Assembly: GCF_002775205.1 (NCBI RefSeq)
Contig: NC_036456.1
Coordinates: forward strand, 13,605,463 to 13,669,462
DNA length: 64,000 bases
Direction: 5' to 3'
From: Xiphophorus maculatus
Lineage: Eukaryota > Chordata > Actinopteri > Cyprinodontiformes > Poeciliidae
Part shown: piece by piece, positions 1 to 11,694 of the stretch
Layout of the letters: each line of letters opens with the position of its first letter
Numbering within the stretch: the stretch's first letter is position 1
Notes under the pieces: generated by a model
The model's input: only the letters and a program-made list of their open reading frames with translations
The model's database searches: none
Told to the model about the DNA's origin: nothing
Position numbers and translations under genes: made by a program

Positions 1-50
1 CATTTGTTGCGCAAATATTTGATTTTCTTGAATGTATCATTTTGTCTTAC

Positions 51-911
51 CTGTGTTGCTGACAGAAACGGTCGCAGGATCTATGTGAAATTCTGCCATT
101 ACTGAAGGCTGGTTAACCAACGTCTCTGAGACAAGTGTATCATTAGGAGTAGAAGATGACTCAAATTCAAGGTCCACAGAGTTGATGATTGAGCCCGCTC
201 TGGAAAAGTGTAGTATAGTTAGTTAAAGTCTACAAATCTCTTAAGATGATGTTCACGATTTGTTGTGCAAACTACAAAGAAATTACCTGAATGCCACAGC
301 TCCAGTCTTTTGGAATGAAGGGAACACATTTCTGAAAAGTGGGTCAAGCTACATGAAAAAAAGAGAAGGAATTTAATTGTATAGTTTTTGAAAATGTATT
401 TCTCAGAATGCCGTTACTAAAAACATTAGTTCAGTGAATACATTTGGTATTTATTGGTTCAGGTAGAAAATCTAAAGTCTGAATTCTGAGTTTAAAGTCA
501 AAAATTCTGAGATTAATGTCAAAATTCTGAGTTTAATCAAATTCTGACTCAGAATTTGTTTTTTTCTTTTCGGTGGACCTAATCCTCTTCCGTATATTTA
601 AACCCACATTCTAGGTAAGCAGGACTTACAATATAAGGAGTATAAGATTCCTTTGTATATTCTTAGGTTAGAGGAAAATTTATTTCACATTTTTATGCAG
701 AAGAGACACAAAATATCCTTCATAGGCATACAATAGGATTTTAATTTATAATTTTTTTTTTTTTTTATGGAAATTGTTATGGGAGTAAGAAGGGTAAACA
801 TACACTATTCCTTATGTGTCCAGAACGTGTTTGGAATGCTGATGTTGATGGGTCTGCCAAATCTGTGGTGAATACTTCATCAGATTTAAAAATCAGCAGC
901 CTTATTAATGC
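51..911 (-). other. SEA domain 1 of gene D (three exons)
   Basis: Built from the last 36 codons of the PTS exon (804..911) plus exons 287..348 and 51..199. It holds FKSDEVFTTDLADP, then LDPLFRNVFPSFQKTGAVAF, then R-A-G-S-I-I-N-S-V-D-L-E-F. About 107 residues, near the usual SEA length. The G-S-I-I core fits the family's self-cleavage loop. Confidence 0.75.
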
Positions 912-3900
912 TGGAGGTGCAGTGGTTGTGGTTGGAGAATTTGTTGTTGTGGTTGGAGCAGCAGTAATTGTGGTTGTAGCTGCTGTTGTTGTGGTTGCAG
1001 ACGCTGTGGTTGTGGTTGGAGCCACTGTGCTTGTGGTTGGACCCTCTGTAGTTGTGGTTGGAGCCTCTGTAGTTGTGGTTGGAGCCTCTGTAGTTGTGGT
1101 TGGAGCCTCTGTAGTTGTGGTTGGGGCCACTGTGGTTGTGGTTGGAGCAGCTGTAGTCGTGGTTGGAGCAGCTGTTGTCATGGTTGGAGCTGTTGTGGTG
1201 GTGGTTGGAGCAGCTGTAGTCGTGGTTGGAGCAGCTGTTGTCGTGGTTGGAGCTGTTGTGGTTGGAGCTATTGTGGTTGTCGTTGAAGCTGCTGTTGTCG
1301 TGGTTGGAGCTGTTGTGGTTGGAGCTGTTGTGGTTGTCGTTGAAGCCGCTGTTGTTGTGGTTGGAGCAGCTGTCGTGGTTGGAGCAACTCTGATTGTGGT
1401 TGGAGCAGCTGTTGTCGTCGTTGGAGCAGCTGTTGTCGTGGTTGGAGTAGCTGTTGTCGTGGTTGGAGGTGCTGTTGTTGTGGTTGGGGCTGCTGTGGTT
1501 GTGGTTGGAGCTGTTGTGGTTGTCGTTGAAGCCACTGTTGTTGTGGTTGGAGCAGCTGTTGTTGTGGTTGGAGCTGCTGTGGTTGTGGTTGGGGCTGTTG
1601 TGGTTGTGGTTGGAGCTGTTGTGGTTGTGGTTGGAGCCGCTGTTGTTGTGGTGGGAGCTAATGTTGTGGTTTGAGCAACTGTGGTTGTGGTTGGAGCCGC
1701 TGTTGTTGTGGTTGAAGCAACTGTGATTGTGGTTGGAGCTGCTGTGGTTGTGGTTGTAGCAGCTGTTGTTGTGGTTGGAGTCGCTGTTGTTGTGGTTGGA
1801 GCAGCTGTTGTTGTGGATGGAGCTGTTATGGTTGTGGTTGGAACCGCTGTTGTTGTGGTTTGGGCTGCCGTGGATGTGGTTGGAGCAGCTGCTGTCGTGG
1901 TTGAAGCAGCTGTGATTGTGGTTGTGGTCGCTGTTGTTGTGGTTGGAGCAGCTGTTGTGGTTTGAGCAGCTGTGGTTGTGGTTGTAGCTGCTGTTGTGGT
2001 TGGAGCAGCTGTGGTTGTGGTTGGAACTGCTGTTGTTGTTGTTGGAGCAGATGTTGTGGTTGGAGAAGATGTTGTGGTTTGAGCAGCTGTGGTTGTGGTT
2101 GTAGCTGCTGTTGTGGTTGAAGCAGCAATTGTTGTGGTAGGAGGTGCTGTGGTTGTGGTTGGAGCAGCTCTGGTTGCGGGTGTAGCAACTGTTGTTGTGG
2201 TTGGAGCTCCCGTGTTTGTGGTTGGAGCTGCTGTGGTTGTGGTTGGAGCTGCCATGGTTGTGGTTGTAGCTTTTGTGGTTGTCATTGAAGCCGTTGTTGT
2301 GGTTGGAGCAACTGTGATTGTGGTTTGAGCATCTGTTGTCGTGGTTGGAGCAGCTGTTGTCGTGGTTGGAGCAGATGTTGTTGTGGTTGGAGGTGCTGTG
2401 GTTGTGGTTGTGGTTGGAGCCGCTGTTGTAGTCGTTGGAGCAGCTTTTGTTGTGGTTGGAGCTGTTGTGGTTGTGGTCATAGCCGCTGTTGTTGTGGTTG
2501 GAGTAGCTGTTGTTGTGGTTGGAGGTGCTGTGGTTGTAGTTGGAGCAGCTGTTGTTGTGGTTGGAGCTGTTGTGGTTGGAGCTCCTGTTGTTGTGGTTGG
2601 AGCAGCTGGGGTTGTAGTTGGAGTAGCTGTTGTTGTGGTTGGAGCATCTGTGGTTGTGGTTGGAGGTGCTGTGGTTGTAGTTGGAGCAGCTGTTGTTGTG
2701 GTTGGAGCTGTTGTGGTTGAGGTAAGAGCCGCTGTTGTTGTGGTTGGAGCAGCTGTTGTGGCTGGAGCAGCTGTTGTTGTGGTTGGAGCTCCTGTTGTTG
2801 TGGTTGGAGCAGCTGTGGTTGTGGTTGGAGCAGCTGTTGTTGTGGTTGGAGCATCTGTGGTTGTGGTTGGAGGTGCTGTTGTTGTGGTTGTGGTTGGAGC
2901 AGCTGTGGTTGTGGTTGGAGCTGCCGTGGTTGTGGTTGGAGCAGCTGTTGTTGTGGTTGAAGCAGCGCTTCTTGTGGTTGAAACAGCTGTTGTTGTGGTT
3001 GGAGCAGCTGTGGTTGTGGTTGTGGTTATAGCCGCTGTTGTTGTGGCTGGAGCAGCTGTTGTTGTGGTTGTAGCCGCTGTTGTTGTGGTTGGAGCAGCTG
3101 TGGTTGTGGTTGTGGTTATAGCCGCTGTTGTTGTGGCTGGAGCAGCTGTTGTTGTGGTTGGAGCTCCTGTTGTTGTGGTTGTAGCCGCTGTTGTTGTGGC
3201 TGGAGCAGCTGTTGTTGTCGTTGGAGCTCCTGTTGTTGTGGTTGGAGCAGCTGTGGTTGTGGTTGGAGCAGCTGTTGTTGTGGTTGTAGCAGCTGTGGTT
3301 GTGGTTGGAGCAGCTGTTGTTGTGGTTGGAGCAGCTGTTGTTGTGGTTGAAGCTCCTGTTGTTGTGGTTGGAGCAGCTGTGGTTGTGGTTCCAGCAGCTG
3401 TTGTTGTGGTTGGAGCATCTGTGGTTGTGGTTGGAGCAGCTGTTGTGGTTCCAGCAGCTGCTGTTGTGGTTGGAGCTCCTGTTGTTGTGGTTGGAGCAGC
3501 TGTGGTTGTGGTTGGAGCATCTGTTGTTGTGGTTGGAGCAGCTGTGGTTGTGGTTGGAGCATCTGTTGTTGTGGTTGGAGCAGCTGTGGTTGTGGTTGGA
3601 GCAGCTGTTGTTGTGGTTGGAGCAGCTGTTGTTGTGGTTGAAGCAGCTGTTGTTGTGGTTCCAGCAGCTGTGGTTGTGGTTACAGCCGCTGTTGTTGTGG
3701 TCGGAGTAGCTGTTGTTGTGGTTGGAGCTGCTGTGGTTGTGGTTGGAGCTCCTGTTGTTGTGGTTGGAACATCTGTGGTTGTGGTTGGAGCAGCTGTTGT
3801 TGTGGTTGGAGCTTTTGTGGTTGTGGTTGGAGCAGCTGTTGTTGTGGTTGAAGCAGCTGTTGTTGTGGCTGGAGCAGCTGCTGTTGTGGTTGGAGCTCCT

Positions 3901-6900
3901 GTTGTTGTGGTTGGAGCAGCTGTGGTTCTGGTTGGAGCAGCTGTTGTTGTGGTTGGAGCTCCTGTTGTTGTGGTTGGAACAGCTGTTGTTGTGGTTATAT
4001 CCGCTGTTGTTGTGGCTGGAGCTCCTGTTGTTGTGGTTGGAGCAGCTGTTGTTGTGTTTGGAGCATCTGTGGTTGTGGTTGGAGCTGCTGTGGTTGTGGT
4101 TGGAGCAGCTGTTGTTGTGTTTGGAGCATCTGTGGTCGTGGTTGGAGCTGCTGTGGTTGTGGTTGGAGCTCCTGTTGTTGTGGTTGGAGCAGCTGTGGTT
4201 GTGGTTGGAGCAGCTGTTGTTGTGGTTGGAGCATCTGTTGTTGTGGTTGGAGCAGCTGTAGTTGTGGTTGGAGCAGCTGTTGTTGTGGTTGGAGCAGATG
4301 TTGTTGTGGTTGGAGCTGTTGTGGTTGTGGTAGGAGCCGCTGTTGTTGTGGTTGGAGTAGCTGTTGTTGTGGTTGGAGCTGTTGTGGTTGGAACCGCTGT
4401 TGTTGTGGTTGGAGCATCTGTTGTGGTTGGAGCTGCCGTGGTTGTGGTTGGAGCAGCTGTTGTTGTGGTTGGAGATGTTGTGGTTGGAGCTCCTGTTGTT
4501 GTGGTTGGAGCAGCTGGGGTTGTAGTTGGAGTAGCTGTTGTTGTGGTTGGAGCATCTGTGGTTGTGGTTGGAGGTGCTGTGGTTGTAGTTGGAGCAGCTG
4601 TTGTTGTGGTTGGAGCTGTTGTGGTTGAGGTAAGAGCCGCTGTTGTTGTGGTTGGAGCAGCTGTTGTTGTGGCTGGAGCAGCTGTTGTTGTGGTTGGAGC
4701 TCCTGTTGTTGTGGTTGGAGCAGCTGTGGTTGTGGTTGGAGCAGCTGTTGTTGTGGTTGGAGCATCTGTGGTTGTGGTTGGAGGTGCTGTTGTTGTGGTT
4801 GTGGTTGGAGCAGCTGTGGTTGTGGTTGGAGCTGCCGTGGTTGTGGTTGGAGCAGCTGTTGTTGTGGTTGAAGCAGCGCTTCTTGTGGTTGAAGCAGCTG
4901 TTGTTGTGGTTGGAGCAGCTGTGGTTGTGGTTGTGGTTATAGCCGCTGTTGTTGTGGCTGGAGCAGCTGTTGTTGTGGTTGTAGCCGCTGTTGTTGTGGT
5001 TGGAGCAGCTGTTGTTGTGGTTGGAGCTCCTGTTGTTGTGGTTGTAGCCGCTGTTGTGGTTGGAGCAGCTGTTGTTGTGGTTGTGGTTATAGCCGCTGTT
5101 GTTGTGGCTGGAGCAGCTGTTGTTGTGGTTGGAGCTCCTGTTGTTGTGGTTGGAGCAGCTGTGGTTGTGGTTGGAGCAGCTGTTGTTGTGGTTGGAGCAG
5201 CTGTGGTTGTGGTTGGAGCAGCTGTTGTTGTGGTTGGAGCAGCTGTTGTTGTGGTTGAAGCTCCTCTTGTTGTGGTTGGAGCAGCTGTGGTTGTGGTTCC
5301 AGCAGCTGTTGTTGTGGTTGGAGCATCTGTGGTTGTGGTTGGAGCAGCTGTTGTCGTGGTTGGAGCAGCTGTGGTTGTGGTTGGGGCAGCTGTTGTTGTG
5401 GTTGGAGCAGCTGTTGTTGTGGTTGGAGCAGCTGTTGTTGTGGTTCCAGCAGCTGCTGTTGTGGTTGGAGCTCCTGTTGTTGTGGTTGGAGCAGCTGTGG
5501 TTGTGGTTGGAGCATCTGTTGTTGTGGTTGAAGCAGCTGTTGTTGTGGTTCCAGCAGCTGTTGTTGTGGTTGGAGCAGCTGTTGTTGTGGTTGGAGCAGC
5601 TGTTGTTGTGGTTGGAGCAGCTGTTGTTGTGGTTGAAGCAGCTGTTGTTGTGGTTCCAGCAGCTGTTGTTGTGGTTGGAGCAGCTGTTGTGGTTGAAGCA
5701 GCTGTTGTTGTGGTTGGAGCAGCTGTGGTTGTGGTTACAGCCGCTGTTGTTGTGGTCGGAGTAGCTGTTGTTGTGGTTGGAGCTGCTGTGGTTGTGGTTG
5801 GAGGTGCTGTGGTTGTGGTTGGAGCAGCTGTTGTTGTGGTTGGAGCTTTTGTGGTTGTGGTTGGAGCAGCTGTTGTTGTGGTTGAAGCAGCTGTTGTTGT
5901 GGCTGGAGCAGCTGCTGTTGTGGTTGGAGCTCCTGTTGTTGTGGTTGGAGCAGCTGTGGTTCTGGTTGGAGCAGCTGTTGTTGTGGTTGGAGCTCCTGTT
6001 GTTGTGGTTGGAGCAGCTGTTGTTGTGTTTGGAGCATCTGTGGTTGTGGTTGGAGCTGCTGTGGTTGTGGTTGGAGCAGCTGTTGTTGTGTTTGGAGCAT
6101 CTGTGGTTGTGGTTGGAGCTGCTGTGGTTGTGGTTGGAGCAGCTGTTGTTGTGGTTGGAGCAGATGTTGTTGTGGTTGGAGCTGTTGTGGTTGTGGTAGG
6201 AGCCGCTGTTGTTGTGGTTGGAGTAGCTGTTGTTGTGGTTGGAGCTGTTGTGGTTGGAACCGCTGTTGTTGTGGTTGGAGCATCTGTTGTGGTTGGAGCT
6301 GCCGTGGTTGTGGTTGGAGCAGCTGTTGTCGTGGTTGGAGCAGATGTTGTTGTGGTTGGAGCTGTTGTGGTTGTGGTAGGAGCCGCTGTTGTTTTGGTTG
6401 GAGCAGCTGTTGTTGTGGTTGGAGCTGTTGTGGTTGTGGTTGGAACCGCTGTTGTTGTGGTTGGAGCAGCTGTTGTGCTTGGAGCAGCTGTGGTTGTGGT
6501 TTCAGCTGCTTTTGTTGTGGTTAGTCCAGCTGTTGTGGATGTAGCAACTGTAGTGGTTGTTTTTGCATCAGCTGTACTTGATGGTGCTGTGGTTGTTGTT
6601 GGAGTTGCTGTTGTTTTGGATTTGGCTTCTGTGGTTGTTGTGCCACCAACTGTTGTTGTTACATAGAGTGTGGTTGCAGTTGCAGTTGGAACAGCTGTAG
6701 TTTGTACTGGAATAGCTCTGGTAGTTTCTGGAACAACTACAGTTGTTGGGGGAGGTTCTGTAGTTGTGTCTGACGTTGTTGTGGTAACAACTGCTGTTGT
6801 TGTGTCTGGAGTGCCTCTCGTTGTTGCCACTTTGTTTGTTGTTGAATAAGCACTTGTGATGGTTGTAGGATTTGTAGTTGTCTGTGCAGCCATCATCTTC

Positions 6901-7041
6901 TGAGCTGTTTATTTTTTAGAGTGGAAACATTTTAAATAATCAATATTTACATCATATGCTGTTGTATTTAGGCACTGGATTTATAACATCAAACTTACTT
7001 GTTAGTATTAGTAGCAGTGGTAACACTTTTTCAGGACCCAT
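51..7041 (-). CDS. Gene D: SEA-domain mucin-like protein, 3' part missing
   Basis: Coding exons in transcript order are 6999..7041, 804..6904, 287..348 and 51..199; the gene then runs off the left edge. The first exon encodes MGPEKVLPLLLILT, a short hydrophobic signal peptide, and ends in phase 1 at a GTAAGT donor. The 6.1-kb second exon starts at 6904 after an AAACAG acceptor. It encodes about 2,000 residues of Thr/Ala/Pro heptads and then the start of a SEA domain (FKSDEVFTTDLADPSTSAF). The two following exons, 62 and 149 nt, finish that domain and include A-G-S-I-I-N, which resembles the G-S-V-V-V autocleavage site of SEA domains. Exon sizes and phases match genes B and C exactly. By analogy the missing part should hold PTS2, SEA2, PTS3, SEA3 and a GPI signal. 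D is the most diverged of the four copies. The surface-mucin role is inferred from architecture. I did not check every repeat codon for stops by hand. Confidence 0.8.
468..594. mobile_element. MITE-like element with ATTCTGA motifs, copy 1
   Basis: In a gene D intron. Rich in repeated ATTCTGA and AATTCTGAG and ending in GGACCTAATCCTCTTCCGTA, which matches the terminal inverted repeat of the fuller copy at 8634-8783. The left end has decayed. Confidence 0.6.
912..6890 (-). repeat. PTS1 minisatellite of gene D
   Basis: 21-bp coding minisatellite. On the minus strand it encodes heptads such as TTTTAAP, TTTTGAP, TTTTDAP and TTTTTAP, with occasional 18-bp units (TTTAAP). The N-terminal end (about 6520-6890) is less regular and richer in Val, Ser, Glu and Lys. 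A higher-order repeat of about 1.9 kb is visible: the marker AGCAGCGCTT occurs at 2961 and again at 4872. Confidence 0.9.
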
Positions 7042-7247
7042 GCTTTTTCAATCTTAATGCTGTAATTGTAAGCAAAACAAACAACTTATTCAAACATTAG
7101 TGAATCAGAGAAATAATTCATCAATACTTAATGTCATTTAACATAGAGACATTTTGAAATGTGGATATCACAAGGAAATGTGGATGTCCACATTTCATTG
7201 TGGACATCAAATATATATACAGTACAGACGAAAAGTTGAGATTGACG

Positions 7248-7251
<4 letters not shown>

Positions 7252-7330
<79 letters not shown>
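7252..7330. repeat. (TA)n microsatellite
   Basis: Uninterrupted TA repeat of about 79 bp between two ends of the hairpin MITE family. Confidence 0.95.
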
Positions 7331-7333
<3 letters not shown>

Positions 7334-7408
7334 TACGGACCAAAAGTTTGGACACACCTTCCCATTTAATTCAGTGAGAAAGTGTGTCCAAACTTTTGGT
7401 CTGTACTG
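7331..7408. mobile_element. Short hairpin MITE
   Basis: Near-palindrome with arms CAGTACGGACCAAAAGTTTG (7331 on) and its complement ending at 7408. A degenerate end of the same family, CAGTACAGACGAAAAGTT, lies at 7220-7237 on the other side of the TA repeat. This fits a non-autonomous Tc1/mariner-like relic common in fish. Confidence 0.65.
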
Positions 7409-7413
7409 TATAT

Positions 7414-8104
7414 ATACTGTATATATATACAGTATACAGTATTTATATATAGCCGTTCTATAGTAAATTATAAAATTCTCGTTGCACTACAGGCAGACAG
7501 GGGAAAATAAGCAGCTTCAATTTGTCGCTCCTTTCTGAGTCAGCCAGTTGTGCCATCGCTTCTAGAAATAGAAACAACGTCAAGCTGCTGGTACAGCCTT
7601 CGGTTCACTCTCGAATCCACAGATTACCTCTGTGCCCTCTGCGCTCAGCTGTTTCTGCCAGAGGCTTACTGTGCATATTTACTTGTGGAAGTTATCATTA
7701 TACCAGGTCTGAATCTGGTGGTTAATGCTTGGATACTGGTAACATTAATGACTGCACTGTTTCAAAGTTTGCTCTAGCTTGACACGGATACCAGTTTCCT
7801 CCTCACCGCTGCATCTTAAAAATAGGTATGATTGAAATGTAGAGATTGCTGTAAACCCTCAGCTGTGAGAGGAAAGTTCAAAACTAGCTCAAATCTACAC
7901 GTCTAACACCCAGAAGCCTAATATATTAATAATTTGATTCAGAGCCTCATGTATGGAAGGCCACAAGTGTCAGTTTAGTACTTTAAAATGTACAAAATTA
8001 GATTTTTATTTATGTAAAATTGTAATACAACTGGAGACTTGACTGTCAAATTGAAATAATAAATAATTATCTTGCACAAATTATGATTAAAAAAAATTAT
8101 ATTT
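7414..8104. other. Gene D intron 1, no gene seen
   Basis: Mixed-composition DNA. A 75-codon open frame around 7550-7777 has no recognisable domain and is not supported. Confidence 0.6.
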
Positions 8105-8143
<39 letters not shown>

Positions 8144-8345
8144 TGATTTTATTTGTATAGCACATTTCAGCAGCAAAGCATTTCAAAGTGCTTTACATCA
8201 TATCAAACAGAGAAACACAATGCAACATAGAATCAACAATCAAAACACGACATTAGGTCAGGTTCCATCTATAAATTTGTAAATGATTACTTTTCAAATA
8301 CAATCCTAAACAGGTGGGTTTTTAGTCGAGTTTGCATCCATAAAA
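8105..8345 (+). repeat. Interspersed fish repeat with (AATC)n end
   Basis: A (TCAA)n tract (8105-8143) followed by TTTATTTGTATAGCACATTT and CAAAGTGCTTTACATCAT, a sequence type widely dispersed in fish genomes. Family (SINE or LINE 3' end) not assigned. Confidence 0.55.
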
Positions 8346-8633
8346 GGTTTACCTTTTACACTCCTACTGTGTTATACGGAACAAAATACCTATTGCTATT
8401 TTTATTCCCACTTACGCTCACAATCACACAGTTTAAAACGATGTAGGCAGCATTTTAATGGGCTTCTGGGACCAGGCTCTGTACACCTCTTACACGGAAT
8501 TTCGAGCAGGGACTCCGCCGTCCCTCACGGATTTTTGTGCAATTCTATGGTATCTGTTAGTGTCTAGAATTTACAGGGTTTCCGTTACATGCAATGACCC
8601 TCAGTCACTCGCCGTTTTAGGTCTCAAGTAATG

Positions 8634-8783
8634 TATGGAAGAGGATTAGGGCCACCAGAAAACAAAATTCTGACTTTCAAATCAGAATTTTGAGAGAAAT
8701 GTCACGATTCTGACTTTATTCTCAGAATTCTGAGATTAAAGTCAGATTTTGTTTTTTTCCAGTGGCCCTAATTCTGTTCCGTA
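8634..8783. mobile_element. MITE-like element with ATTCTGA motifs, copy 2
   Basis: About 150 bp. Left end TATGGAAGAGGATTAGGGCC and right end GGCCCTAATTCTGTTCCGTA form imperfect terminal inverted repeats. The inside is repeated ATTCTGA-type sequence on both strands. No coding capacity; a non-autonomous DNA transposon is the best reading. Confidence 0.65.
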
Positions 8784-9469
8784 CTTGAGTAATAACTTAA
8801 TGTGTATATTTTTATTCATAGTCATATGCTCCTAAAGTTGAGGAATTTATTTTTTTTCTCCCCATATTACAAATCAGATAAAATAAAATATGAAACATAT
8901 TTTTGTCATTGGCTATTCTGCCACTGAAGTCCTGTGAAGCTGTTAGGATTTAGTAGACAAGGAGCAGTTATAATTGTTCAATAATCTACTTTAGCACAGG
9001 AAGTGAAACATAACTTGGAAAAAAAAATAATAAATGATTTTACCATGCATTTGATTCAAATTTTGCTCTGATTCCAAATTTAATATATTTTTGTGTAATA
9101 AATTACGAAAACAATACTGAATTATTAATTTGATAAATTTCCAGTTTTATTCAAATTATCACATAGGCTATAACACGTATTTAATAACTCAGTAATGCTT
9201 AGGATTTGTCATCGTTAGTAGTCTATAACAGGAATATCCTGTTGAACCTGTTCAGAAGAGGAAAACTAAAACAATTTAAAGTGTTGAGAGGCTGGGAAAG
9301 ACCACAGAACAAAAATGAACCATGTATTTAAATTGTTAAAGAAAAAAACAAAACCTTATATTTCTGCAGTGGTGGGTGGGCAGCTGGCCTGTGTGTAAAT
9401 ATGCAATTTTTGATTAGCGCCGATAATTATTTACAGCCCTTATTTAGGCAGTGTATTAAATTCATTATT
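8784..9469. other. Gene D intron 1, AT-rich, nothing seen
   Basis: AT-rich sequence with no open frame of note, tRNA or repeat I can identify. Confidence 0.6.
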
Positions 9470-9970
9470 ATTTTTTTTTTCAACCAACAGTCTTCGACAA
9501 TAGTGTTGTGGGTCTGAGCAACGCTCTTGCGGTCACAACAAGTGTTCAAATCACAAGAAAGACGCAAAAGCTAAGAGAGCGCTAAAACATGCAGCAACTG
9601 ATTCTTTGGAGACTGGACGTTGTCGGGTAACTTTAAAGACATTTTGCTGAAACCGTTTGACAACAGTGGGGCGTTTTTAATGAAGCGAGTTCATTTAGCC
9701 TAAATAATGCCACGAAACATAACGCATCGCGCAGCTTCTCCGGCGTCCTGTCAGGGTACGCCTTTTTAACAGCGCATTCGGCAATGTTTTGGACAAATGA
9801 AGAAACGTCGTGGGCAACTTTGAACGCGGGAGCAATTAAACAGAACACGGACAAAATAAATATTCCCATCCAGATGGAATTCGACTTTGAACATAATAAA
9901 AGGAATCCGCAGAAACTCAGGGATGTTCTCACCACACACAACACCAAGATCGCCAATTACAGCTGAAATG
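9470..9970 (-). other. CpG-rich island with an open fragment
   Basis: CpG-rich compared with its AT-rich surroundings, inside gene D intron 1. A minus-strand frame from its first ATG (about 9869) to 9633 would encode 78 residues starting MGIFILSVFCLIAPAFKVAH, signal-peptide-like, then a charged helix-like stretch (KKAYPDRTPEKLRDALCF). I do not recognise it. It could be a first exon, a retrocopy remnant or chance. Confidence 0.3.
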
Positions 9971-10201
9971 GACAGAGAGCAGAAGTTGGAAACACTTCTG
10001 GAACCCTGCAGGCAAATTTAGCCAAATTTATTTTTCACTGTCCTGTGTGGGTTTTAGAGAGAAATAATGTCTATTCCAATGTGCAAATACACTTATATCA
10101 GTAAATAGTAATGAACTATATTCTAATTAAATGTTTTTTCCCCTGTTGTAGGCAGATCTTGCCTGCAACACGGATGATTGCAACGCGTTGCGCGTTGTAA
10201 A

Positions 10202-10229
10202 ACCATCAATTCTACCATTTATAATTGAT
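10202..10229. repeat. Small inverted repeat
   Basis: CCATCAATT and AATTGATGG around an 11-nt loop, beside the palindromic CAACGCGTTG. No further context. Confidence 0.4.
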
Positions 10230-11613
10230 GGCGCTACATCAATTCTTTGATTATTGAGTCAAGCCCACAAGGTGGATGTCAGGGCTGAAAGCTGTGGTGT
10301 TCCTATTTTATTTAGGAAAAAACTGATTTAGCGGTAAGAACTTTTTTTTGACAAAAGATGAATTTTGATTGGGTTTTTACACAGTTGGAACTAGAATATT
10401 GTCTGTCTGTTGAGAAAGTAGTTTCTCAAGAAGCTAATTATCTGAAAGTTGTCCATAAAGAATGACAAGACGCTATTTTGGGTTGGCTTATTTCTCAATT
10501 ACACTTGTTAAATTGCATCTACAACGTGGTTTCTAATTTTGCTCTTTTTTTAAAATTTTGCTCCAACTCATCCCATCATGCATTGCATCCTACATACTGG
10601 GGTAGGTTTTAATAAAGGCCACGTCTGTCTTTGACACAAACTCACAAATTCTGTAATCTCCTTATGTGGTTTTCTGTCAGTACTGTTTGTAGTAAACTCG
10701 TGGGGTATTTTGTGAAACAGTTTGAAAGGTCTGTCTTAAAAATTGGAGGTGTTAAATATGCCAAGGCAAAAAGTGTTACAATGTTTCCAGGAGAATGAAC
10801 AAGAATGAAGAAACAGGTATTTTTGGTACTCTGTGATTCTGCCTGTGCTCATCTCTCCAAAGGGATGGATAGCTCAGAAAATGGTCCTGCCTAAGTGGTC
10901 AAATTCAAGTCGACGTTCAACACAAACCCGGAGACACAAAAAAAGAAAAGAAAAGAAAAGAAAGAAATTAAGAGTAAAGCGTCTTTTGCCAATCTGAAAA
11001 TTGCTACTGTACTGACTTCCATATTCAAGATAATACAGATCAGAGAGGGCTGAACTCTGGGATTAAGCGGAACTAAAACGTGAATATAAACTCCATATAT
11101 TAGAATATTGTTGAAATGTTTAGTATCTATTTTAAATAACCTCGCTGTTACTTTAAGATAAACAGACCACAAAATATTTTTTTAAATATATTTTTATAAT
11201 GACTGCTAAAGTAAGAATTTAGCAAAAATGGGAAAACGTACTCATGACTTCTCCTAAACAAAAGCAGTTTTTATGAAAAAGTGAGAAAAAACAAAAAAAA
11301 AATTCCAAATTCTGTAACTTTGATAATATATATAAAAAAAGAACTAAAAGTAAAAATCTGTTTTGATTCTCTTTAATGTGGTGAAACTTTGACATAATTT
11401 TGCCTATTTTACTGATTATATGGAATGCCCTCAAATCAGTGCGAACTAGTTAAATGTTTACAAATTCCTCTATTTAAAACTAGTGTCTAAATATCTAGAA
11501 ACAAATCTGTGTTAATAAATCAGATCTAAAAGGCAAATCTTTCAAAAAAAAGTCAATTTTTAAGGTTCATTGTATTTAAACCTTTAAATCTTAACGCTCA
11601 GAAATGTACTTAC
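10230..11613. other. Gene D intron 1, promoter-proximal part
   Basis: AT-rich intron DNA. Apart from the AAAAG repeat, nothing is recognised. The last bases lead into the non-coding exon at 11614. Confidence 0.6.
10938..10967. repeat. (AAAAG)n microsatellite
   Basis: Short AAAAG repeat in gene D intron 1. Confidence 0.8.
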
Positions 11614-11668
11614 CCAGAGCAGTAAATCAATTCAAAGGTTCCTAAAATCTCTCTTGCTGCTCTTGAAA
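11614..11668 (-). other. Non-coding first exon of gene D
   Basis: Ends at 11614 on a GTAAGTAC donor. The start is estimated about 30 bp below the TATA box. It matches the gene B and C first exons in layout and partly in sequence (AGAGAG near the middle, CTCTGG at the donor). No ATG continues in frame, so it is 5' UTR. It splices to 7059, giving a 4.5-kb first intron. Confidence 0.65.
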
Positions 11669-11694
11669 CTTGCTTTTCTAGAGCTTGCTCAGCC

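Noticed and set aside
2341-6666. Long plus-strand open frames rich in Val/Ala/Gly (here and at 18734-22162, 24316-29748, 40139-52078)
   Set aside because: They are antisense readings of the 21-bp minisatellite, with no signal, splice context or conserved ends. The minus-strand frame has signal peptide, SEA domains and consistent splicing.
6891-6896. Double ATG at 6896 as the start of gene D
   Set aside because: The frame extends to the acceptor before 6904 and joins in phase to the signal-peptide exon at 6999-7041, as in B and C. Use as an alternative start cannot be excluded.
7121-7369. Open frames of Tyr-Ile repeats
   Set aside because: Translation of the TA microsatellite and MITE ends.
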